A program made the translations under genes and the position numbers. The notes below the pieces were generated by a model. The model did no database searches. It saw only the letters and a program-made list of their open reading frames with translations, and had not been told where the DNA came from. 64,000 nucleotides of DNA from Asaia bogorensis (GTDB lineage Bacteria > Pseudomonadota > Alphaproteobacteria > Acetobacterales > Acetobacteraceae), in assembly GCA_943333505.2 (NCBI GenBank), contig CALQTN020000009.1, forward strand, positions 32,562 through 96,561. The letters run 5' to 3'. Numbering within the stretch: the stretch's first letter is position 1; each line of letters opens with the position of its first letter. This document shows, one piece after another, positions 1 to 7,449 of this stretch.

Positions 1-1
1 C

Positions 2-64
2 GCGCTGCATCTGGCCGCCGAGGAGGCGGTGCTGTCAGAGGTTGAGGACCTGCCGGCGGCGTAG
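2..64 (+). CDS. 3' end of a truncated gene
   Basis: Twenty sense codons in frame 2 run from the left edge of the window to a TAG at 62-64, ending in residues LPAA. The fragment is acidic and alanine-rich, and too short to assign to a family. It is read as coding because it is open to the edge with GC-rich third positions and because repeat copy A1 starts directly after its stop codon, as the same repeats do after other genes here. Confidence 0.45.
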   Translation, partial: ALHLAAEEAVLSEVEDLPAA

Positions 65-172
65 CTAGATCATTATTCGTTCAATCGGCTTCGATTGGAC
101 GGATAAAAATGATCGTGAAAACAAGAATCTAGAGCGTGTCTGCTGATTCAATTTCAACGGATCACGCCCTAG
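65..172 (-). repeat. Family A dispersed repeat, copy A1
   Basis: An element of about 108 bp bounded by CTAG at both ends and, on the minus strand, nearly identical to 24385-24492 (about nine differences by eye). Its first 44 bases form a unit with imperfect inverted ends of the type CTAGAGCGTG / CACGCTCTAG. The second part carries an imperfect palindrome around a GAAG core. The right end supplies the TAG stop of the acetamidase gene (169-171), and the left end abuts the stop of the gene at 2-64. Confidence 0.8.
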
Positions 173-1125
173 AATAGCAGCCCCTTCTTCAGCATGCCGT
201 GAATGCCCTTTTCGCCGTTCACCGATTGGGTGACATGGAAATCCACCGCCAGCGAGCAGAACGCGTAGGCCTGCGGCTTGGACAGATTGCTGCGGGTGCA
301 GATGAAGGCGATCATTTCGCGTAATGCGGTTTTCATCGCCTGGTCCATGTCTTCATGCATGCCCATGCTGATGAAATGGGTCGGGGTTTCGGCGCGCGGG
401 TAACGCAGCATCGGCTCGGCGCCGTCCTGCTTGTGCAGGATGAAAGTGAAGCGCCCGTCGAGGCACATTTCAAGCGCGGTCACGCACACTTCGCCATCGC
501 CCTGCACCCCGTGGCCATCGCCGACCGAGAAGCAACCGCCCTCGACCCAGACCGGCAGGAACAGGGTTGATCCGGCAACAAGTTCCTTATTGTCGAGATT
601 GCCGCCATGCAGGCGTGGTTCCTTGGACGCAATGGTGCCGAAGGCCGGTGGCGGTGCGACGCCCATCACCCCGAAGAACGGCGCCATCGGCAGTTCGGTG
701 CCCCAGGGCAGGGTGCACACCATGCGCGCGGCATCGACCGGGATATGCATCAAATGGGCTTCGTGGAAATCCTCCGGCAGGGTGCCGACCAGGGGACGGA
801 TGACGTTATAGCCCCAATTCGTGCCAGGGGTGATCGCATCAATGCGAATTTCCAGCATGTCGCCTGGCATTGCACCGGCGATCGCGATCGGGCCGGTCAC
901 GATGTGGCCGGGGCCCATGATAGCGGGTTGCGCCGCGATGATCGCCCGCAACGCGTCGGGCACCAGCAGCCCGGTTTCCGGCGCGGGCAGGATTTCGGGG
1001 CGGCCGGAGACGCATTGCACATCGACCGTGTCGCCGGATGCAATGGTCAGCACGGGCGGGAAAGTCGCGTTGAACTGGCCGATACGCACCGTTTCGGGGG
1101 CGGCTTTCAGCGTGTGATGGGCCAT
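169..1125 (-). CDS. Acetamidase/formamidase family hydrolase
   Basis: A 318-residue protein of the FmdA/AmdA family, zinc-dependent cytoplasmic hydrolases that release ammonia from short amides such as formamide or acetamide. The length and the family's beta-rich layout fit, with a central region around residues 180-215 containing LHGGNLDNKELVAGS and VGDGHGVQGDGEV, the conserved metal and substrate region. The start is supported by an AAGGAG ribosome-binding site seven to eight bases upstream. The stop codon lies in the end of repeat A1. Together with the AtzE-like amidase about 0.8 kb away it suggests amide-nitrogen use. The exact substrate cannot be read from the sequence. Confidence 0.88.
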   Translation of the reverse strand: MAHHTLKAAPETVRIGQFNATFPPVLTIASGDTVDVQCVSGRPEILPAPETGLLVPDALRAIIAAQPAIMGPGHIVTGPIAIAGAMPGDMLEIRIDAITPGTNWGYNVIRPLVGTLPEDFHEAHLMHIPVDAARMVCTLPWGTELPMAPFFGVMGVAPPPAFGTIASKEPRLHGGNLDNKELVAGSTLFLPVWVEGGCFSVGDGHGVQGDGEVCVTALEMCLDGRFTFILHKQDGAEPMLRYPRAETPTHFISMGMHEDMDQAMKTALREMIAFICTRSNLSKPQAYAFCSLAVDFHVTQSVNGEKGIHGMLKKGLLF

Positions 1126-1189
1126 GGATGCTCCTTAAACAATCGTCGGGCGGTGGTTGCGATGCGGGGTTGGATGTTCGCAGGCGTGG

Positions 1190-1262
1190 GCGGGCGAAAC
1201 ACTACCGCTTCCTGGAACGGGTTGGCGATGGTCTGCAGCGCGACCGACAGTCCTTGGTAAGT
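1190..1262 (-). pseudogene. Remnant of an amidase-signature protein C-terminus
   Basis: On the minus strand, codons from 1259 downward read GLSVALQTIANPFQEAVVF. This matches the C-terminal motif of the intact amidase at 1910-3379 (GMPVAIQIVAKPFQEAKLF), a region typical of amidase-signature enzymes. The frame is closed by a TGA at 1263-1265 just upstream, and no start or catalytic region remains. I read it as a decayed amidase tail left between the acetamidase promoter and the divergent atzG-like gene. Confidence 0.6.
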
Positions 1263-1474
1263 TCAATCGGTGAGACCCCGCCCGCGGCCGTGGTCATGAC
1301 GTTCTACGCGGCGCGCCGGCGGTGTGGGCCGGCGCGAGAGGCGGACTTGAAGCCGAATGAAAGGGATCCGGGCTTGTCGGGGTGTATCATCACGTCCTCT
1401 GATTGGTGATGCTGCACTGGGCTGCAAAGCGCATATGAGGCCGTAATGCGGGCAATCAGCGGATGAATTGAACG

Positions 1475-1570
1475 ATAAGAGATTTATTTTTATGCAAAAG
1501 GATGATTATTGTGCATATAAATATTCTTATGGTAAAAATTTTGGAAAACAAAACCATAAATTATGGCTAA
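1475..1570. promoter_or_regulatory. AT-rich intergenic island upstream of the AtzG-like gene
   Basis: The 560-base gap between the acetamidase and the atzG-like gene holds the amidase remnant and then this strongly AT-rich block, in sharp contrast to the GC-rich surroundings. It contains a perfect palindrome, CCATAA-A-TTATGG, at 1554-1566, a plausible operator half-site pair. It probably carries the promoter of the atzG/amidase pair. No single sigma70 box pair is clear enough to name. Confidence 0.35.
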
Positions 1571-1691
1571 TGATGGTGCCGATCAGGCTGCGTCACGCCG
1601 CGAAAGGCAGACTGCACGAAAATCAAGCGCGGAATGGCACCGCAAGTGCTAGGGTTGCGAGCATGATATCACTCAACACGAGGGAACACTG

Positions 1692-1910
1692 ATGGCAATC
1701 ACGACCCGCGAAGACATGGACGCGCTGCTGCGCCGCGCCGGCCTGTCGCTGACCCCGATCCAGATCGACCAGTTGCATGAAGGCTGGACGATCATGGCCC
1801 CGCATCTTGAACGGGTGCGGATGTACGGGCGCGGCCGGGACGCCGAACCGGGCCACATCTTCCGCCCCGATGTTTTCGGAACCAATGAGCAGGAAGGGGG
1901 GGAAGGCTAA
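1692..1910 (+). CDS. AtzG-like small amidase partner
   Basis: A 72-residue protein of the AtzG-like (DUF4089) family. In AtzE systems this small helical protein plays the part that GatC plays for GatA: it packs against the amidase and stabilises it. The family hallmarks are visible: a leading helix with a GL-L-P-QIDQLHEGW stretch (residues 17-32), an HLERVR segment, and the C-terminal AEPGHIFRP motif. It has a GAGGG ribosome-binding site, and its stop overlaps the amidase start as TAATG, so translation is probably coupled. Confidence 0.85.
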   Translation: MAITTREDMDALLRRAGLSLTPIQIDQLHEGWTIMAPHLERVRMYGRGRDAEPGHIFRPDVFGTNEQEGGEG

Positions 1911-3379
1911 TGGACACCCCGACCATTGCCCAGGCGGCCAAGCTGTTCGCCGAACACAAATTATCGCCGGTTGAGCTGACCCAGGCCTGCATCGACAAAG
2001 TGTCCGCGCTCGACGGCACACTGCATGCCTTCATCGCCACCACCCCGGAACGCGCGATGGCGGACGCCCGCGCCGCCGAAGTGCGGATCATGGCAGGCAA
2101 GGCGCTGGGTCCGCTCGATGGCATTCCGATCGCGCACAAGGATATTTACGGCACCAAGGGGATTGCGACGACCGCGCATTCCAAGCTGCTGCAAGGCTAT
2201 GTGCCGACCGAAGATGCGGTGACCGTCGCCAAGCTGGCCGCGGCCGGCATCACCATGCTGGGCAAACTCGCCACCCATGAATTCGCCATGGGCGGGCCGA
2301 GCTTCGATCTGCCCTGGCCGCCGGCGCGCAATCCGTGGAATCCGGATCATTTCACCTCCGGGTCATCAAGCGGCACCGGCGCTGCGGTTGCCGCCGGGAT
2401 GATCCTGGGCGGCACCGGGTCTGACACTGGCGGTTCGATCCGTGGGCCGGCATCGTTGTGCGGGATTGCCGGCATCAAGCCGACCTACGGGCTGTGTTCG
2501 CGGGTTGGCATCCAGCCGCTGTCGCAAAGCCTCGACCATGCTGGCCCGATGGCGTGGACCGTCCAGGATTGCGCCATCATGTTGCAGGCCATGGCGGGCT
2601 ACGACCCAACCGACCCTGCTAGCGCCAACCGGCCGGTGCCCGACTTTTCTGCTGGGTTGGGCAAAGACGCCAAGGGGATGAAAATCGGCGTGGTGCGCCA
2701 CTGGCATGAGACCGATGCGCCGGTGTCGGATGCGGTACAGAAAGGCATCGATGACGCGCTGGCGATCTGGAAGGCGCAAGGTGCGGAGATCGTCGATGTT
2801 GTGCTGCCGTCGCTCTACGAATTTCAGGCGTGTTGTTCTGTCATCCTGACGTCTGAAGCCTATGCGGTGCACGAGCCGTGGATGAAGACCCGCTTCAATG
2901 ATTACGGCGAAAGGCTGCGGATGCGGCTGGCAACCGGCGCGCTGATGACCAGCGCCGATTACGTCCAGGCGCTGCGGCGGCGGTTGGAACTGTGCACGAT
3001 CGCGGCGCAGGCGACCAAGGGGATCGACATCCTGATCACCGCCGGCGCCCAGGCCGAGGCGCCACGCATCGAGGGCATGCCGCTTTGGGTCAATGCCGAC
3101 AAGCCCAGCTTCACCGCGCCGTTTAACGTGCTGGGCTGGCCGGCAATGGCAATTTGTTCCGGGTTCGGGGTCGGCGGGATGCCGGTTGCCATCCAGATCG
3201 TCGCCAAACCATTCCAGGAAGCGAAATTGTTCCAGGTCGCCGATGCGTTCGAACAGGCGACCCCGTTCCGCGCCAAACGGCCGGGGCTGAACCTGCCGGC
3301 CAGCGACGTGGCGGGTCTGGGGGATGTGGTGTCTGATCTTGCGGCCACCGCGGTTGGGCTGCAAGGCAATCAGCCCTAG
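1910..3379 (+). CDS. Amidase-signature hydrolase (AtzE-like)
   Basis: A 489-residue amidase. The Ser-cisSer-Lys triad can be placed: Lys77 in PIAHKD, the cis-Ser in the GSSSG loop (about residue 153) and the nucleophile Ser176 in TGGSIRGP. The C-terminal motif GGMPVAIQIVAKPFQEA is also typical. Pairing with an AtzG-like subunit points to the AtzE branch (1-carboxybiuret hydrolase and relatives) rather than GatA, and no gatB is nearby. Substrates beyond a small amide or carboxyamide are inference. It is translationally coupled to the AtzG-like gene. The downstream region carries only a short open frame before the convergent LLM gene. Confidence 0.88.
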   Translation: MDTPTIAQAAKLFAEHKLSPVELTQACIDKVSALDGTLHAFIATTPERAMADARAAEVRIMAGKALGPLDGIPIAHKDIYGTKGIATTAHSKLLQGYVPTEDAVTVAKLAAAGITMLGKLATHEFAMGGPSFDLPWPPARNPWNPDHFTSGSSSGTGAAVAAGMILGGTGSDTGGSIRGPASLCGIAGIKPTYGLCSRVGIQPLSQSLDHAGPMAWTVQDCAIMLQAMAGYDPTDPASANRPVPDFSAGLGKDAKGMKIGVVRHWHETDAPVSDAVQKGIDDALAIWKAQGAEIVDVVLPSLYEFQACCSVILTSEAYAVHEPWMKTRFNDYGERLRMRLATGALMTSADYVQALRRRLELCTIAAQATKGIDILITAGAQAEAPRIEGMPLWVNADKPSFTAPFNVLGWPAMAICSGFGVGGMPVAIQIVAKPFQEAKLFQVADAFEQATPFRAKRPGLNLPASDVAGLGDVVSDLAATAVGLQGNQP

Positions 3380-3427
3380 GCGCAGGAGCCGGCCAGCGTG
3401 TTCAGCCTGCAGAAAGGCAACTGAATC

Positions 3428-3490
3428 ATGGGCAGCATCAGCAAAACCGGCACCGAAATTGGTCTGCTGACCATCGCCGGGATGGCCTAG
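3428..3490 (+). other. 20-codon open frame after the amidase
   Basis: An ATG frame of 20 residues (MGSISKTGTEIG...) ending in a TAG whose bases overlap the stop of the convergent LLM gene. It may be a gene stub left by a deletion that joined it to the LLM gene, or chance. No family recognised. Confidence 0.2.
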
Positions 3491-4506
3491 GCCAGCATAT
3501 CACGCACCAGCGGAATGACCTTGGTGCCGTAAAGTTCAATGCTGTGCAGAAGCTTTTCGTGGGGGAGCGGACCGGCGCTGTATTTGAGCTGGAAGCGCGA
3601 CAGGCGCAGCGCCTTCACCGTGGCCGCAATTTTGCGCGCCACGGTTTCCGGCGATCCGACATACAGCGATCCGCGCTCGGCTTCCTGGTCGAACTCCGCA
3701 CGGCCCATTGGTGGCCAGCCGCGCTCCTTCCCGATGCGGTCGCGCATTTGTTTGTAGTCGGGCCATAAGTCTTCGCGGGCCTGGGCGTCGGTGTCAGCGA
3801 CGTAGCCGGGAGAATGAACGCCGATCGGCTGCAAACCGGTGCCGAAATGGGCGTGGGCGCGCGCCGACAGATCGACATAGGGGGCAAAGCGGGCGGGCGC
3901 ACCGCCGATGATGGCAAGCATCAGCGGCATATTGTATTTGGCCGCCCGCACCACCGATTCCTGGCTGCCGCCAACGCCGATCCAGGTGCGGAGCGGGCCA
4001 TTTTCGAGCTGCGGGAACACCGGTTGATCGACCAGCGGCTTGCGGGTGCTGCCCTGCCAATTCACTCTATCGTTACGGATAAGCGCGGCGAACAGATCGA
4101 GTTTATCATCGAACAGGTCGTCGTATTGCGACAGTTCAAACCCGAATAACGGAAAGGATTCGGTGAAGGAGCCACGGCCGAGAATGACCTCGGCGCGTCC
4201 GTTCGATGCCGCATCGAGCGTGGCAAAGCGCTGGAACAGGCGGATCGGGTCGTCCGAGCTTAGCACCGTGACCGCGGTGCCGAGCCGGATGCGGCTTGTT
4301 TGCCCGGCGATGGCGGCGAGCACGATTTCCGGGGCGGAGACGGCGAAATCGGCGCGATGATGTTCGCCGACGCCGAAGAAATCCACGCCCACCTGATCGG
4401 CCAACAGCCCTTCGGCAATCACGTTGCGGATCACCTGGGCGTGCGGCAGCAGCGTGCCTGCGTCCGATGTCACATCACCGAAAGTGTCCAGGCCAAATTC
4501 AAGCAT
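3487..4506 (-). CDS. LLM-class flavin-dependent monooxygenase
   Basis: A 339-residue luciferase-like TIM-barrel protein of the FMN/F420-dependent LLM superfamily. It shows the N-terminal strand with FGLDTFGD, the FFGVGEHH motif near residues 44-51, the RIRLGTAVTVLSSDDPIRLF segment and the C-terminal GSPETVARKIA motif typical of bacterial LLM oxidoreductases. A ribosome-binding AGGAG precedes the ATG. It stands alone on the minus strand, converging on the amidase. The substrate is unknown. Confidence 0.87.
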   Translation of the reverse strand: MLEFGLDTFGDVTSDAGTLLPHAQVIRNVIAEGLLADQVGVDFFGVGEHHRADFAVSAPEIVLAAIAGQTSRIRLGTAVTVLSSDDPIRLFQRFATLDAASNGRAEVILGRGSFTESFPLFGFELSQYDDLFDDKLDLFAALIRNDRVNWQGSTRKPLVDQPVFPQLENGPLRTWIGVGGSQESVVRAAKYNMPLMLAIIGGAPARFAPYVDLSARAHAHFGTGLQPIGVHSPGYVADTDAQAREDLWPDYKQMRDRIGKERGWPPMGRAEFDQEAERGSLYVGSPETVARKIAATVKALRLSRFQLKYSAGPLPHEKLLHSIELYGTKVIPLVRDMLA

Positions 4507-4647
4507 GCGGTCAGGCTCCTAGGTCTTTCTGACATTACAGACGATTGGGACGCCATAAACCATGCCTCCAACCCGGCGCGATAGGGACCCGGCTGGAACC
4601 ATTGGCCGATTGGGATGTGCCGGGCGTCGAACCGGGGGCGGCAAGGT

Positions 4648-5253
4648 TCATGGCGCTTTTCCTGGGGGTGAAATCGGCATGGAATTGGCCAGCAGCAGGC
4701 TTTTGCTCGCCGAGCCGCTTGAGCTGCCGAGCCAGAAATTCGCCACTTGCGTCGCCATCGCGGCAAGCGTCCCGAGCAATACATTGGCCAGAGCAGTGGA
4801 ATTTTCCGGGATGGCGCGGGTCAGCACCACGAACAGCATGCCGCCAAACGCCAGCAGGATGATGCCCGACAGCAGCGGTGCGCCCCAGGCCAGGCTGCTA
4901 TGGCTTTGCGCGAGCGCAATTTCGGCGCTGCGCGCGGAGGCGACGTCAGCCATGGCGGCTTTCATCGCGTCGAGTTCGGCCAGGCGTTGCGCCTCGGCGG
5001 CGCGATTGGCATCGACTTGGGCAGAGGCGGCGATTTCGGCGAGCTTGATCTGCAATTGCACGGCAAGCTCGGATTTGCCCTGGATTGCCAGGATAGCGGC
5101 CTCGGCGCCACCAGGGGCGGCAAGGTCGCTGCGGGTCACCGCCGCCACTGCGCCGGCAACTGAGGCGGCGATTTCGCTCCCGCTGGTGCCGAACAGATGC
5201 TGGGCGAGTTGCGGGGCCATGCCGAGAACCAGGGGTAACAGCGACGCCAGCAT
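4648..5253 (-). CDS. GTA-type 3TM holin
   Basis: A 201-residue protein resembling the family 'holin of three transmembrane segments for gene-transfer-agent release'. It has a short hydrophobic N-terminus (residues 1-15), a long charged helical middle rich in Ala, Glu and Gln (about 40-105), then hydrophobic segments near 116-138 and 145-168, ending NFWLGSSSGSASKS. Holins form inner-membrane lesions that let an endolysin reach the cell wall. The ATG starts directly after the stop of the endolysin gene, so the two are almost certainly co-translated. No other phage or GTA structural genes are in the window. Confidence 0.75.
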   Translation of the reverse strand: MLASLLPLVLGMAPQLAQHLFGTSGSEIAASVAGAVAAVTRSDLAAPGGAEAAILAIQGKSELAVQLQIKLAEIAASAQVDANRAAEAQRLAELDAMKAAMADVASARSAEIALAQSHSSLAWGAPLLSGIILLAFGGMLFVVLTRAIPENSTALANVLLGTLAAMATQVANFWLGSSSGSASKSLLLANSMPISPPGKAP

Positions 5254-5895
5254 CTAACGGCCTCCCAACACGGCCAAAGCGGCGGTGCAGGCCCGTTGGC
5301 GTTCCTCCAGCCCGATCAGGCCACCATTGATCCGCCTGGTGAGGGTGGTGAGGTCCCAGGAATCCGCGACCGGGTTCAACACTTTCCATGCCCAGAACCA
5401 GGCGGCGCTGGCGGAGGCGCCCTCGGGTGTGGTGGCCCAGGCTGCCGCGCGATCGATCTGGCAAGCCATACTGGCGGCGAAGGCGGCGTATTCGCGGCGC
5501 CCGGTCATCTGGATCAGCCCGAGCCCGCGAAACCGCCAGCCATCGCCGCTGTCCGGCGGGCCGTTGCCCATGCGGTTGGCATAGACATTATTGGCCAACG
5601 CCTCGGGGGCGTTGACGTAAGGAGCGGCGGCCTCCTCGGTCGGGAAGCGCGAGGGCCAGACTGCGCAAATCCGCGCGGCACTGCGGTAGTTGAGGTTTTC
5701 GGCGATGGTGGTGAAGCCATCGCTTTCCACCGCGCACTGGCCGATGAAACCGGCGATGCGGTGGGCGGTGGTGATGGTTGCGTCACGCATCGGGCCGGCC
5801 AGCGCTGCGGCCCAGGTGGCGGCATCGGCCGGGCGCAGTTTGGGGGCGGCGGCGCGCATTGCGCAGGCGATGTCCTGGGTTAGGGTCGGTGACAT
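5254..5895 (-). CDS. Glycoside hydrolase family 19 endolysin
   Basis: A 213-residue chitinase/lysozyme-like enzyme that would cleave peptidoglycan glycan strands. GH19 signs are present: AVESDGFTTIAENLNY (candidate catalytic Glu57 and Glu66) and RFRGLGLIQMTGRREY (about residues 121-136). There is no signal peptide, which fits holin-dependent release. A longer in-frame start exists 11 codons upstream (at 5928), but the start at 5895 is preceded by a perfect AAGGAG at good spacing and is preferred. Its stop touches the holin start. Together they form a complete minimal lysis module. Confidence 0.82.
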   Translation of the reverse strand: MSPTLTQDIACAMRAAAPKLRPADAATWAAALAGPMRDATITTAHRIAGFIGQCAVESDGFTTIAENLNYRSAARICAVWPSRFPTEEAAAPYVNAPEALANNVYANRMGNGPPDSGDGWRFRGLGLIQMTGRREYAAFAASMACQIDRAAAWATTPEGASASAAWFWAWKVLNPVADSWDLTTLTRRINGGLIGLEERQRACTAALAVLGGR

Positions 5896-5985
5896 GCAGG
5901 GTTCTCCTTGGGTGAAGCGACCGTGCAATAGGAAAATTTTCGCTGCAAGAAAAGTTATTTCAATTAACTATTATTTTACGGAGAG

Positions 5986-6031
5986 GAAGGAAAGCGTCTT
6001 CTTTTTGTTCGCAAAAAGAACGCCTTCCTTC
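5986..6031. repeat. Family C hairpin repeat, copy C1
   Basis: A large hairpin between the lysis genes and paaA. The inner perfect stem TTCTTTTTG / CAAAAAGAA (5999-6007 with 6012-6020) closes a TTCG tetraloop, and an outer 11-base arm pairs with one mismatch. It belongs to a family with copies near 19666, 47411 and 55683. It could act as a bidirectional insulator or terminator or be a mobile REP-like unit. Confidence 0.65.
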
Positions 6032-6075
6032 GCCTCCTGTCCCTGCTAAACTACCCAGGGGAACTGAGGTGCCGC

Positions 6076-7056
6076 ATGTACACACAAGGCCTGAACCAGC
6101 GCGACGCCGCGCAAACCGACGCCAGCGCACAAGCCCAGCGTTTCCAGGCGCGCATCGATGCTGAGGACCGCATCGAGGCCAATGACTGGATGCCCGACGC
6201 CTATCGCCGCACCCTGATCCGCCAGATCAGCCAGCACGCGCACTCGGAAATCGTCGGCATGCTGCCGGAGGGCAACTGGATCACCCGTGCGCCGAGTTTG
6301 CGCCGCAAGGCGGCATTGCTGGCCAAGGTGCAGGATGAGGGCGGGCACGGGCTCTATTTATATGCCGCCGCCGAGACGTTGGGGGTGGCGCGCGAGGATT
6401 TGATTGACCAGTTGCTCGAAGGCCGGGCGAAATATTCCTCGATTTTCAATTACCCGACCCTGACCTGGGCCGATATCGGCGCGATCGGTTGGCTGGTCGA
6501 TGGCGCGGCGATCATGAACCAGATCCCGTTATGCCGGTGTTCCTATGGGCCGTACGCGCGGGCGATGATCCGGGTATGCAAGGAGGAAAGTTTCCACCAG
6601 CGCCAGGGCTACGAAATTATGATCACCCTGGCCAATGGCACGCCGGCGCAGAAGGCGATGGCGCAGGATGCGCTGGATCGCTGGTGGTGGCCGTGTCTGA
6701 TGATGTTCGGGCCGCCGGATGGTGCGTCGCTGCATTCTGATGCGTCTATGCAATGGAAAATCAAGCGCTTTTCCAATGATGGGCTGCGGCAGAAATTTGT
6801 CGATGCGACCATTCCGCAGGCGCGGTTCCTGGGGCTGACCATTCCCGACCCGGCGCTGACCTTGGATGCGGTGACGGGGCAGTGGCGCTATGGCGAAATC
6901 GACTGGGCCGAGTTCAAGCGCGTGGTCGCCGGCGATGGGCCGTGCAACCGCGAAAGGCTGGCTGCCCGCCGGGACGCCCATGCAGACGGCGCCTGGGTGC
7001 GCGATGCCGCACTGGCTTTTGCGGAAAAGCGCGCAGCGCGAAAGCAGGCGGCATGA
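6076..7056 (+). CDS. paaA: Phenylacetyl-CoA 1,2-epoxidase, catalytic subunit PaaA
   Basis: A 326-residue subunit carrying the carboxylate-bridged di-iron centre that, with PaaBCE, converts phenylacetyl-CoA to its ring-1,2-epoxide. The motifs fit PaaA: the [25 protein letters not shown] region, the iron-binding [10 protein letters not shown] segment, and [13 protein letters not shown] near the second metal pair. It opens the paaABCDE operon and overlaps paaB by ATGA. A GAGGTG ribosome-binding site precedes the ATG. No paa regulator (PaaX/PaaR), paaK, paaZ or paaG is seen in the window, so the rest of the pathway must lie elsewhere. Confidence 0.95.
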   Translation: MYTQGLNQRDAAQTDASAQAQRFQARIDAEDRIEANDWMPDAYRRTLIRQISQHAHSEIVGMLPEGNWITRAPSLRRKAALLAKVQDEGGHGLYLYAAAETLGVAREDLIDQLLEGRAKYSSIFNYPTLTWADIGAIGWLVDGAAIMNQIPLCRCSYGPYARAMIRVCKEESFHQRQGYEIMITLANGTPAQKAMAQDALDRWWWPCLMMFGPPDGASLHSDASMQWKIKRFSNDGLRQKFVDATIPQARFLGLTIPDPALTLDAVTGQWRYGEIDWAEFKRVVAGDGPCNRERLAARRDAHADGAWVRDAALAFAEKRAARKQAA

Positions 7057-7340
7057 GCACGGCCAAATTTCCGCTGTGGGAGGTCTTCATCCGCAGTCGC
7101 AACGGCTTGTCGCATCGTCATGCCGGATCGTTGCATGCGGCCGACGCCACCATGGCCCTGCAGGCGGCGCGCGACGTCTACACCCGCCGCGGTGAGGGGT
7201 TGTCGATCTGGGTGGTGCCATCCAACGCCATCATCGCGTCGGACCCTGCCGACAAGGCGATGCTGTTCGAACCCGCCGAAAGCAAGATCTACCGCCACCC
7301 GACATTTTACGACATCCCCGACGAAGTGGGGCATATGTGA
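7053..7340 (+). CDS. paaB: Phenylacetyl-CoA epoxidase subunit PaaB
   Basis: A 95-residue structural subunit, the usual PaaB length, containing the family pattern [23 protein letters not shown] and a C-terminal [15 protein letters not shown]. PaaB bridges PaaA-PaaC dimers in the epoxidase complex. It starts inside the paaA stop (ATGA overlap). A strong hairpin lies between it and paaC. Confidence 0.93.
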   Translation: MSTAKFPLWEVFIRSRNGLSHRHAGSLHAADATMALQAARDVYTRRGEGLSIWVVPSNAIIASDPADKAMLFEPAESKIYRHPTFYDIPDEVGHM

Positions 7341-7408
7341 TGCCGCTTGGCATCGCGCGCCGGGTTGGCTGGCGGCGGCGCGCCAAACAAAGCCCAATCC
7401 CCATCGCC

Positions 7409-7433
7409 GTTGACCCATGCTTTATGGGTCAAC
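7409..7433. promoter_or_regulatory. Perfect 10-bp hairpin between paaB and paaC
   Basis: GTTGACCCAT and ATGGGTCAAC form a perfect 10-base inverted repeat with loop GCTTT, in the 109-base gap that separates paaB from paaC; the other paa genes are only 2 bases apart or overlap. It could be an mRNA processing or stability element, a weak attenuator, or a dimeric operator. No T-run follows, so a simple intrinsic terminator is unlikely. Confidence 0.5.
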
Positions 7434-7449
7434 AACTGAGGCGATTGGG

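Noticed and set aside
1468..1692. 74-codon plus-strand frame ending in the start codon of the atzG-like gene
   Set aside because: It runs through the AT-rich island, has no ATG start or ribosome-binding site, and its sequence looks random. I treat it as promoter DNA.
2366..3364. 332-codon frame opposite the amidase
   Set aside because: The amidase on the plus strand has clear motifs; the opposite frame is Arg/His/Pro-rich shadow typical of GC-rich DNA.
4470..4784. 104-codon minus frame between the holin and the LLM gene
   Set aside because: It overlaps both genes' ends in another frame and shows no family pattern.
4648..5895. Prophage
   Set aside because: Only two lysis genes are present with ordinary metabolic genes on both sides; nothing else phage-like is visible.
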